Shown here one piece after another: positions 24,298-30,985 of a DNA stretch of 64,000 nucleotides. The DNA is from Microlunatus panaciterrae (GTDB taxonomy: Bacteria; Actinomycetota; Actinomycetes; Propionibacteriales; Propionibacteriaceae), in contig NZ_JAFBCF010000001.1 in the NCBI RefSeq assembly GCF_016907535.1, forward strand, positions 434,001 through 498,000, written 5' to 3'. The notes below the pieces were generated by a model. It saw only the letters and a list, made by a program, of their open reading frames with translations. It made no database searches and was not told the DNA's origin. The translations under genes were made by a program, and so were the position numbers. Numbering within the stretch: position 1 is the stretch's first letter; each line of letters opens with the position of its first letter.

Positions 24298-25281
24298 GTG
24301 GACTCGATCGAGGCACCATTCCGCTATCCGCGTGTCCGGCCCGACGCGCCGGTGCTGCGACGCAACGACGACGAGGTGCAGATCGGACTGCCGGGCCAAC
24401 CGGCACTGATCCTGCTGGCCAGGGCGCCGATCGAGAAGCTGCTCGTACTCGCCGACGGCTGCCATCACCTCCACGAGATCCGTCGCCGAGCGCCGCAGCT
24501 CGGCGTCGAGACCCGGCTGCTCGACTCCTCCCTGAGGCTGCTGCAGCAGGCTGGGCTGGTGGCAGAGGCCGAGCTGGAACGGCCTGCCCTGGCCGAGCGT
24601 CGCCTTCGCCTGGTCGGCGCCGGGTCGATGGCCCGCCCGCTGGCCGAGCTGCTCGTGGCCGCCGGCATCGGCGTTCTCCACATCAGCGACGAACAGCCGG
24701 TGGACCCGGCCGTCTACCCGAGCGCAGGTGTCGCGGCCTCGATGGCCGAGGCGCTGCGCGGGCTGCTGGCCCGGTCAGCGTCGACTCCTGAGCCGAGGAC
24801 TGCGGTACGGGTGGCCGACCACTGGTCCAAGCCTGAGCATCTGCAGACGGACCTGACCGTTGTCGCCTGCGATGCGCCGGAGCCGGACCGGGTGGTCGCA
24901 GCCCACCTGATGCGGCTGGACCGGCCCCACCTGTTCCTGCGCGTGAACGGTGCCGGGGCCGTGGTCGGACCCCTGGTCGTACCGGGCCAGACGGCGTGCC
25001 TGAACTGCACCGATCTGGTCCGCAGAGACCATGACCGGGCTTGGCCGACGCTGCTGGGCCAGCTGTCCCGGATCCGGATGACCCCGGACCCGGTGTCGGC
25101 GCAGTGGGCCGCCTCGGTGGCGGCGACCCAGGTGCTAGCGTTCCTGTACGGCGCCCGTCCGCAGACCCTCGGGGCGACGCTGGAGGTCAGGCCGCCAGGC
25201 TTCGCTCTCGAGGTTCGTCGTTGGCCACAGCATCCCGGGTGCGGCTGCGCTTGGGGGTTCACGGCACAATGGTCCCCATGA
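24298..25281 (+). CDS. ThiF-like / cyclodehydratase-type protein (Rv3196 type)
   Basis: 327 residues from GTG 24298. The first 90 residues look like a winged-helix or leader-binding module (LHEIRRRAPQLGVETRLLD). A degenerate Rossmann segment, RRLRLVGAGSMARPLAELL, follows near 101-119. Zinc-type cysteine pairs CLNC (about 237-240) and CGC (near the end) correspond to the E1/ThiF zinc site. It matches orphan actinobacterial proteins next to DUF2342 and ABC1 kinases. The ThiF GxGxxG and catalytic Arg/Asp set are incomplete, so adenylation is unlikely; no precursor peptide or YcaO is nearby. The stop overlaps the ABC1 kinase start. Confidence 0.75.
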   Translation: MDSIEAPFRYPRVRPDAPVLRRNDDEVQIGLPGQPALILLARAPIEKLLVLADGCHHLHEIRRRAPQLGVETRLLDSSLRLLQQAGLVAEAELERPALAERRLRLVGAGSMARPLAELLVAAGIGVLHISDEQPVDPAVYPSAGVAASMAEALRGLLARSASTPEPRTAVRVADHWSKPEHLQTDLTVVACDAPEPDRVVAAHLMRLDRPHLFLRVNGAGAVVGPLVVPGQTACLNCTDLVRRDHDRAWPTLLGQLSRIRMTPDPVSAQWAASVAATQVLAFLYGARPQTLGATLEVRPPGFALEVRRWPQHPGCGCAWGFTAQWSP

Positions 25282-26681
25282 CCAGCGACGAGCCGACCCA
25301 GGTCAGCTCCCGGTCCGACGATGACAGCCAGCCTCCCCGGCCGACCGAGCAGTCCGGAACGCTGGCCCGGTCGGCCTTCCGGCGGGGGGCGCGACTCGCC
25401 TCCCTCCCTCTCGGCTTCGCGGGTCGGGCCACCCTCGGCCTGGGCAAGCGGATCGGCGGCGCACCTGCCGAGGCGGTCACCGAGCAGATGCAGCAGCGGG
25501 CGGCCGAGCAGCTCTTCCGGGTGTTGGGCGATCTGAAGGGCGGCGCGATGAAGTTCGGCCAGGCGTTGAGCCTGTTCGAGGCGGTGATGCCCGAAGACGT
25601 CGCCGCGCCCTATCGGGCCCAGCTGGCCCGGCTGCAGGACTCTGCTCCACCGATGCCGACCTCGCGTGTGCACGCCGTCCTGGCTCGGGAGCTGGGTCCC
25701 GGCTGGCGGGCCGATTTCGTCGAGTTCGATCCGTTGCCCGCAGCGGCAGCGTCGATCGGCCAGGTGCACCGGGCCGTCTGGAAGGATGGCCGGCAGGTGG
25801 CGGTCAAGGTGCAGTATCCCGGCGCTGACGAGGCGCTGCGTTCGGACCTGCGCCAGATCGGCAGGCTCTCGAAGGTGTTCGCTCCGCTGGCCGGCGGGAT
25901 GGATGTCAAAGCGCTGGTCGACGAGCTGACTGAGCGGGTCAACGAGGAGCTGGACTACCGGCTCGAGGCCAAGCACCAGCAGGCTGCCGCACTCGGGTTC
26001 GCCGACCACGCGGAGTTCGCCGTGCCGAACGTACTGGCCAACACCGCTCGGGTGCTGGTGAGCGAGTGGGTCGAGGGCGTCCCGCTGTCGACGGCAGTCG
26101 ATCTGCCCGACAACGAACGCAACGAGATCGCGCTGCGCTATGTGCGGTTCCTCTTCGCCGGACCCAGCACGGTCGGTCTGCTGCACGCCGACCCGCACCC
26201 CGGCAACTACAAGATCACCCCGGACGGGAGGCTGGGAGTGATCGACTTCGGCCTGGTGGCCCGGCTCCCCGACGGTCTGCCGCCGGCGATGGGACGCATC
26301 CTGAGGATCGCGAAGGCCGGCGACGCCGAGCAGATGCTGGCCGGGCTGGCCCGGGAGGGGTTCATCACCGAGGACGTCGACCCCAACGACCTTTTCGACT
26401 ACCTGGCTCCCTTCGTCGAACCGGCTGCGGTGGCGGAGTTCCAGTTCGATCGCGACTGGATGCGGGCACAGTTCAACAGGGTGCGCGACCCGAACGCCTC
26501 CGGCGGCGTTGCCTTCAAGCTCAACCTCCCGCCGAGCTATCTGCTCATCCACCGGGTCTGGTTGGGTGGGCTGGCGGTGCTGTCCCAGCTGAACGCGAAG
26601 GCCGGTTTCGCCGGGGTACTGGAGGAGTACCTCCCCGGGTACGCCGAGGACAGCGACGAGGACGGTCTGGAGGTCGAGTGA
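25278..26681 (+). CDS. ABC1/UbiB-family atypical kinase
   Basis: 467 residues from ATG 25278 (ATGA overlap with the upstream stop; ATG 25269 also in frame). The ABC1 marks are complete: KGGAMKFGQ (87-95, the KxGQ motif), the Ala-rich loop AAAASIGQ (155-162) that replaces the Gly loop, VAVK with Lys177, HADPHPGN (303-310) and DFG (323-325). UbiB/ADCK proteins bind ATP and support quinone or lipid metabolism; substrate unknown. Matches Rv3197 in position, between the ThiF-like gene and whiB7. The next zinc-ribbon gene starts within its stop codon. Confidence 0.92.
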   Translation: MTSDEPTQVSSRSDDDSQPPRPTEQSGTLARSAFRRGARLASLPLGFAGRATLGLGKRIGGAPAEAVTEQMQQRAAEQLFRVLGDLKGGAMKFGQALSLFEAVMPEDVAAPYRAQLARLQDSAPPMPTSRVHAVLARELGPGWRADFVEFDPLPAAAASIGQVHRAVWKDGRQVAVKVQYPGADEALRSDLRQIGRLSKVFAPLAGGMDVKALVDELTERVNEELDYRLEAKHQQAAALGFADHAEFAVPNVLANTARVLVSEWVEGVPLSTAVDLPDNERNEIALRYVRFLFAGPSTVGLLHADPHPGNYKITPDGRLGVIDFGLVARLPDGLPPAMGRILRIAKAGDAEQMLAGLAREGFITEDVDPNDLFDYLAPFVEPAAVAEFQFDRDWMRAQFNRVRDPNASGGVAFKLNLPPSYLLIHRVWLGGLAVLSQLNAKAGFAGVLEEYLPGYAEDSDEDGLEVE

Positions 26682-26878
26682 CCTCACCAGTCCGCTGCGC
26701 CGGCTGCGGCCGGGAACCCTCGACCGACGAGCTCGGCCGCGACCCTGGCCAGCCGACGCCTGTCCCGTGGACCTGGAGTGTGGGCTCCGAGGAGGGCCGC
26801 CGGACGGTGCTGTGCGATGGATGTACCCGGAATCATGCTCGCAGCATCGAGGCCAAGCTCGACGACGAGTGGTGGTAG
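26678..26878 (+). CDS. Small zinc-ribbon protein
   Basis: 66 residues from GTG 26678, overlapping the ABC1 kinase stop (GTGA). Two zinc-type pairs are visible, CAGC (7-10) and CDGC (47-50), with WTWSVGSEEGRRTVL between and an acidic DDEWW end. I know no function. The tight coupling and good codon bias support it as a real gene. A strong bidirectional hairpin follows. Confidence 0.78.
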   Translation: MTSPVRCAGCGREPSTDELGRDPGQPTPVPWTWSVGSEEGRRTVLCDGCTRNHARSIEAKLDDEWW

Positions 26879-26923
26879 CTGCTACCTGCCGGAGGCGTGG
26901 GGCGAGGCGCCCAGCAGACGCAA

Positions 26924-26956
26924 GAGTCCCCAGCTGCCGGCAGCAGCTGGGGACTC
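26924..26956. terminator. Bidirectional terminator hairpin
   Basis: Perfect 14-bp arms GAGTCCCCAGCTGC (26924-26937) and GCAGCTGGGGACTC (26943-26956) with a 5-base loop stand between the convergent zinc-ribbon and whiB7 genes. There is no long T tract on either side. The rest of 26879-27103 shows nothing else. Confidence 0.75.
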
Positions 26957-27103
26957 GTGTGGGTGCTGGTCGCGCTCGGCACGACGGGGATCGGCCTGAC
27001 CCGATCGGCCCTACGCGTCACGACAGGGCCCTGCTGAGCCAGAGTCGGACCGCATGAAACACCCGGCCGCCGAGGCCGACCCTGGTCAGCTGGTCCTCTC
27101 GCG

Positions 27104-27442
27104 TCATGCCGCCGCCTCCTGACCGCGTCGTGCGCTCGCCGCCGGTGCGTACGGCTCGGCGACCGGGTACTTCCGCGGACGGCCACGAGGACGCTTGCGT
27201 GCCACGACCTCGCCCTGGACGAACAGCTCCCCGCCCCAGACGCCCCACGGCTCGCGCCGTTCGAGCGCACCGGCCAGGCAGGCCGTCTTCAGCGGGCAGC
27301 TCTGGCACAACGCCTTCGCGTGCTCGACGTCGAGCGGCGACTCGGCGAAGAACACCTCGGGGTCGACCAGACGACATGGCAACTCGTCCAGCTCTGCTTG
27401 TCTCTCTAGCGACTCGGGTGCCCCCAACGCTGGGTTTGCCAC
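27104..27442 (-). CDS. whiB7: WhiB7 antibiotic-response regulator
   Basis: 112 residues from GTG 27442, which has AGGAGG seven bases upstream; an in-frame start at 27475 lacks this. The 4Fe-4S cysteines are Cys23, Cys46, Cys49 and Cys55, followed by GVWGG (67-71) and the AT-hook RGRPRKY (86-92) that marks WhiB7. WhiB7 binds SigA and AT-rich DNA upstream of -35 boxes and activates intrinsic ribosome-antibiotic resistance genes, including its own. Position between the ABC1 kinase and uvrD2 matches Rv3197A. The leader contains a promoter with AT tract, an upstream ORF and an attenuator-like hairpin. Confidence 0.95.
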   Translation of the reverse strand: MANPALGAPESLERQAELDELPCRLVDPEVFFAESPLDVEHAKALCQSCPLKTACLAGALERREPWGVWGGELFVQGEVVARKRPRGRPRKYPVAEPYAPAASARRGQEAAA

Positions 27443-27487
27443 GAGCACACCTCCTACGTCGTTCATTTCGGCCAACTTCTCTTGCTG

Positions 27488-27511
27488 GAGCAGCTGGGGG
27501 TCCAGCTGCTC
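27488..27511 (-). promoter_or_regulatory. Second whiB7 leader hairpin
   Basis: Perfect 10-bp arms GAGCAGCTGG (27488-27497) and CCAGCTGCTC (27502-27511) with a 4-base loop, 45 bases upstream of the whiB7 start and without a following U tract. It may be part of the switching structure or shield the ribosome site. Confidence 0.6.
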
Positions 27512-27532
27512 TCGATCGGCCGGGAAACACGA

Positions 27533-27568
27533 AGGCCGTGAATCCCGGTTGTCTGGGTTTCACGGCCT
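27533..27568 (-). terminator. whiB7 attenuator hairpin
   Basis: Arms at 27533-27546 and 27555-27568 pair in 13 of 14 positions (AGGCCGTGA and TCACGGCCT outermost) around an 8-base loop. Read on the minus strand, the stem is followed by TTCGTGTTT. It begins 20 bases after the upstream-ORF stop, the geometry expected for translation-coupled attenuation. Confidence 0.65.
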
Positions 27569-27588
27569 GGAGGCGGCTCTGTCGGTGG

Positions 27589-27888
27589 TTAGACCGGCGG
27601 TGGAGTCCAGGTTGTCAGTCCCAAACGGGTCGCAAACTTGCCATCGGTGGCGTCATCTCCATGCTTGACGGCACCAAACTCGGGGGTGGTGTCCGCGTCG
27701 ACCGCGGTGCGGACGTTCCGGTAGGCCGGGCCGTCGAGGCAGGCGGACGTCGGGCGGATACCGGCGACGGCCAGCATGGACGGCTGCATGCGCATCGTCA
27801 GCCAGGCAGACACGTCGGCGGGGTTGGGCCGACGCACAGAGGCCTGGGTTGCGGTGCTCATGCAGCCCATGGTGATGATGCTCTCCAT
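27589..27888 (-). CDS. whiB7 upstream ORF (leader protein)
   Basis: 99 codons from ATG 27888 to TAA at 27589, with AGGAGG eight bases before the ATG (27897-27902). Third positions are strongly G/C, so it looks translated, unlike the upstream extension of the frame. The protein begins MESIITMGCMSTATQ and has no recognised domain. It sits between the whiB7 promoter and the attenuator hairpin. In mycobacteria and Streptomyces, stalled translation of a whiB7 uORF prevents termination and induces whiB7; the same role is inferred here. Its length is large for a pure sensing ORF, so a separate function is possible. Confidence 0.7.
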   Translation of the reverse strand: MESIITMGCMSTATQASVRRPNPADVSAWLTMRMQPSMLAVAGIRPTSACLDGPAYRNVRTAVDADTTPEFGAVKHGDDATDGKFATRLGLTTWTPPPV

Positions 27889-27997
27889 GTCGTTGCCCTC
27901 CTCTCGTCCGACGGGCGGTCCGGACAGGTGACCTGTTCGATTCGCAGCTGATCCTGGGGTGTCCTCGACTTCAATGGCTGAAGCAAAGTTCTCGATC

Positions 27998-28060
27998 AGA
28001 CTAGGCAGTATCGCGGTACGGCGCAAATGATTTATCGGGCTTTTCCGGAACTTTTTTCGA
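27998..28060 (-). promoter_or_regulatory. whiB7 promoter with AT-rich activator tract
   Basis: On the minus strand, -35 TTGCGC (28021-28026) and -10 TAGTCT (27998-28003) are separated by exactly 17 bases. Directly upstream of the -35, 28027-28060 is AT-rich (with AAAAAAG and ATAAATCAT), unusual in this GC-rich genome and where a WhiB7-SigA complex places its AT-hook. The promoter is therefore likely autoregulated. Confidence 0.7.
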
Positions 28061-28090
28061 CCACGCCTGCTGAGCCGCAATTCCTACCGC

Positions 28091-30193
28091 TCAGGGTGCT
28101 GATTTCTCGGCCGCCGCGATGATGGCCAGCAGGTGTTCGCCATACCGCGTCGCCTTCGTCTGCCCAAGCCCATGAACCTTGATCAGCTCACGCTGGCTGC
28201 GCGGCTTGGTCTCGGCGATGGCCATCAGAGTGGCGTCGGTGAAGATGCAGTAGGCGGGCAGGCTCTGCTCGGCCGCCTCCTGCTTGCGCCACTCCTTGAG
28301 GACAACGAGCGTCTCCTCGTCGAAGGTGGCCGGACAGTCCTCGTGCCGACCCAGCTTGCGTTCCGCCCCGGTGTTCAGGGCGTGCCCGCAGCTGCGACAA
28401 CTGGCCGACAGCACGGAGCCGCGCTGACGACCCTGTCGTCGCCCGCTGGACCGCTGAGCTGTCGACGTCTGCGGGCGGACACCATCGAGGAACCTTGACG
28501 GGTTGCGCGAGTTACCGTTGCCGCTGCGGCTGCGCGACCAGGAGACCCGCAGATGCTGCCGCGCCCTGGTGACCCCTACGTACAGAAGTCGGCGCTCCTC
28601 CTCGATCTCGGCCGGTGACGTCGCCAGCACGAACGGCAGTGATCCTTCGTGCGCACCGACGACGGCGACCGCGTCCCACTCGAGACCCTTGGCCGAGTGG
28701 AGTGTCGAAACCGTCACGCCGTGCGCGCTGGGCACGTGCTGAGCCTCTGCGCGTCGGTCCAGCTCGGCCGACACCGCAGCCAGGTCGGCCCCTCCCGTTG
28801 CCCCGACCAGGTCCTCGGCGACGCTGAGCAGGGCGGCCAACGACTCCCACCGCTCCCGGATCGCCCCGCCGCCGTTCGGCGGCTCGGGTGTCCAGCCAAG
28901 CGCGCCGAACACCGCCTTGACCTGCTCGAGGGTGCCGGCCGGTGCCGGGTCGTCGCCGGTGGTGCGAGCCTCGGTGCGCAAGGTCAGTAACGCCTGCCGC
29001 ACCTCTGGACGCTCATAGAACCGCTCGCCGCCACGCACCAGATAGGGAATGCCGCGGTCCGCCAGAGCGGCCTCGTAGGCAGGTGACTGCGCGTTGATCC
29101 TGAACAGCACCGCCATCTCGCGGTAGTCGACGTGCTGGGCGGCCAGGCCGGCAAGCCAGTCGGCCACCGCGCGCGCCTCGGCCGCCTCGTCGGAGGCCTC
29201 CGCGAAGACGACGTCGGGTCCCGGCTCACGCTGCGCCTGCAGGGTCACCGCCCCGAGGCTGTCGCCGGCCACCCGTGCCGTGGCCATGATCTTGTTCGCG
29301 ACCCCCACCACCTGCGGGGTGGACCGGTAGTCGCGAACCAGACGCACCACCCGCGCCCCGGTCGTACGGCGGGCGAACTCGGTCAGGTAAGTCGCCTGCG
29401 CGCCGGCGAAGGAGTGGATCGTCTGGGCCGGATCGCCCACCACGCACAGATCGGTGCGGTCCCCGCGCCAGAGGTTCAGCAGCGCCTCCTGCAACGGGCT
29501 GACGTCCTGGTATTCGTCCACCACCAGGTGCCGGTAGGTGCGCCGCACCTGGTCGGCCACCTGCGGATGCTCCGAGATCAGCGCGGCGGCGCAGAGCAGG
29601 ATGTCCTCGAAGTCGATCCGCTGCCGGTCGCGCTTGGCCGTCTCATAGCCGGCGAAGACGCGGGCCACGGTCTCCGGGTCGAACGACGCCAGTTGCCGGC
29701 CTTGGGTGGCGGCGATACCCGGGTAGGACTCGGCGGTCACATTGCTGACCTTCGACCATGAGATCTCCCCCACCAGGTCGCGGAGCCTGCCGGTGTCGAC
29801 CTGGAGCCGGAGCCTGGACGCGGCCTCGGCCACCAGCGACATCCTGTTGTCCAGCACCTGCGGCAGGTCGCCCCCGTACACCCTGGGCCAGAAGTACTGC
29901 GCCTGGCGCAGGGCAGCCGAGTGGAACGTCCTGGCCTGAACGCCGAGGACACCCAGCTGCTGCAGCCGGCCACGCATCTCGCCTGCGGCCCGCTGGGTGA
30001 AGGTGACCGCCAGCACCGCGGTCGGGTTGTAGACACCGGAGGCGACGCCGTAGGCGATCCGGTGGGTGATGGCCCGGGTCTTGCCCGTCCCCGCACCGGC
30101 GATGACGACGACCGGACCGCCAAGTGAGGTGGCCACTTCCCGCTGCTCGGGGTCCAGAGCTTCCAGCAGCTGGTCGGGATGCGGGCGAATCAC
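28091..30193 (-). CDS. uvrD2: UvrD2-type SF1 DNA helicase with HRDC domain
   Basis: 700 residues, the size of mycobacterial UvrD2. Walker A GAGTGKT (33-39), the DEYQDV motif II and the late VTRARQHLRVSW are all present, so the 3'-5' helicase is intact. The C-terminus holds the cysteine linker CRSC...RKLGRHEDC and an HRDC domain (VLKEWRKQEA to HGLGQTKATRYGEHLL). Mycobacterial UvrD2 carries a tetracysteine here; one position is His in this protein. Start GTG 30193; ATG is absent nearby. Same synteny as Rv3198c beside whiB7 and mycoredoxin. Confidence 0.94.
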   Translation of the reverse strand: MIRPHPDQLLEALDPEQREVATSLGGPVVVIAGAGTGKTRAITHRIAYGVASGVYNPTAVLAVTFTQRAAGEMRGRLQQLGVLGVQARTFHSAALRQAQYFWPRVYGGDLPQVLDNRMSLVAEAASRLRLQVDTGRLRDLVGEISWSKVSNVTAESYPGIAATQGRQLASFDPETVARVFAGYETAKRDRQRIDFEDILLCAAALISEHPQVADQVRRTYRHLVVDEYQDVSPLQEALLNLWRGDRTDLCVVGDPAQTIHSFAGAQATYLTEFARRTTGARVVRLVRDYRSTPQVVGVANKIMATARVAGDSLGAVTLQAQREPGPDVVFAEASDEAAEARAVADWLAGLAAQHVDYREMAVLFRINAQSPAYEAALADRGIPYLVRGGERFYERPEVRQALLTLRTEARTTGDDPAPAGTLEQVKAVFGALGWTPEPPNGGGAIRERWESLAALLSVAEDLVGATGGADLAAVSAELDRRAEAQHVPSAHGVTVSTLHSAKGLEWDAVAVVGAHEGSLPFVLATSPAEIEEERRLLYVGVTRARQHLRVSWSRSRSGNGNSRNPSRFLDGVRPQTSTAQRSSGRRQGRQRGSVLSASCRSCGHALNTGAERKLGRHEDCPATFDEETLVVLKEWRKQEAAEQSLPAYCIFTDATLMAIAETKPRSQRELIKVHGLGQTKATRYGEHLLAIIAAAEKSAP

Positions 30194-30243
30194 TGCCCCA
30201 GCCTAACTTCGGCCGCCGACAGAAGCCGCATCGACGTTCCGCA

Positions 30244-30343
30244 CCCTGAGCCTGTCGAGGGCCGACCGACCACGCGGCCTGAGCCCGCCGAAGGCCGACC
30301 GACCACGCGGCCTGAGCCCACGGGCCCTTCGACAGGCTCAGGG
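30244..30343. repeat. Second block of the CCCTGAGCCTGTCGAAGGG family
   Basis: A forward copy CCCTGAGCCTGTCGAGGG begins at 30244 within two 33-bp tandem units. An inverted copy, CCCTTCGACAGGCTCAGGG, closes the block at 30325-30343 and merges into the 19-bp array. Confidence 0.85.
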
Positions 30344-30620
30344 CGCGGTGGCGAGCTCAGGGCGCGGTGGCGAGCTCAGGGCGCGGTGGCGAGCTCAGGG
30401 CGCGGTGGCGAGCTCAGGGCGCGGTGGCGAGCTCAGGGCGCGGTGGCGAGCTCAGGGCGCGGTGGCGAGCTCAGGGCGCGGTGGCGAGCTCAGGGCGCGG
30501 TGGCGAGCTCAGGGCGCGGTGGCGAGCTCAGGGCGCGGTGGCGAGCTCAGGGCGCGGTGGCGAGCTCAGGGCGCGGTGGCGAGTTCAGGGCGCGGTGGCG
30601 GGCTCCGGGCGCGGAGGTGC
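30336..30620. repeat. 19-bp tandem array, 14 copies
   Basis: The unit GCTCAGGGCGCGGTGGCGA repeats with exact 19-bp spacing from 30336 to 30601; a degenerate fifteenth unit runs to 30620. Only the penultimate copy carries a substitution. The unit's GCTCAGGGC is the end of the dispersed 19-mer element at 30325-30343. There are no unique spacers, so it is not a CRISPR. It lies between the divergent uvrD2 and mycoredoxin starts. Confidence 0.95.
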
Positions 30621-30660
30621 GCGGTGGAATAGCAGGCAGGGCCGCAGAGTTGAATAGGCT

Positions 30661-30906
30661 ATGAATAAGTTCACCATCTACACCACTCAGTGGTGCGGCT
30701 ACTGTCGGCGGCTCAAGTCCCAGCTGGGGCGCGAGGGCATCGCATTCAGCGAGGTCGACATCGAGCGCGAGCCGGAGGCGGCCGAGGTGGTGATGAAGAT
30801 CAACAGTGGCAACCGCACGGTCCCGACGGTGGTCTTCTCCGACGGTTCTGCAATGACGAACCCCTCGGTGCACCAGGTCAGCAGCAAGCTCGACACCCTG
30901 GCCTGA
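30661..30906 (+). CDS. mrx1: Mycoredoxin (glutaredoxin-like)
   Basis: 81 residues with thioredoxin fold. Active site CGYC at 12-15 and cis-Pro loop TVPT at 53-56. It resembles mycobacterial mycoredoxin-1 (Rv3198A) in length, motif and position next to uvrD2. It should reduce mycothiol mixed disulfides on cytoplasmic proteins. The ATG is 41 bases after the 19-bp array, which therefore occupies its promoter region. A GC hairpin (GCTGAGG/CCTCAGC, 30924-30940) follows the stop as a weak terminator candidate. Confidence 0.93.
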   Translation: MNKFTIYTTQWCGYCRRLKSQLGREGIAFSEVDIEREPEAAEVVMKINSGNRTVPTVVFSDGSAMTNPSVHQVSSKLDTLA

Positions 30907-30985
30907 CCCGGTGACCACCGGCAGCTGAGGCGTCCTCAGCCGGCCCCAGCGGAGTTGTCCGACCCGCGCTCTATGGTTAGCCGCA

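Noticed and set aside
24298-25281. RiPP (thiazole/oxazole peptide) cluster
   Set aside because: The ThiF-like protein has no YcaO partner, dehydrogenase or precursor peptide nearby; orphan copies are standard in this synteny.
30336-30620. CRISPR array
   Set aside because: Units are contiguous without spacers and no cas genes are present.
30348-30657. Open frames translating to repeated GRGGELRARWRAQGAVASS-type peptides
   Set aside because: They are three-frame readings of the 19-bp tandem array; the period is not a multiple of three and there is no start signal.
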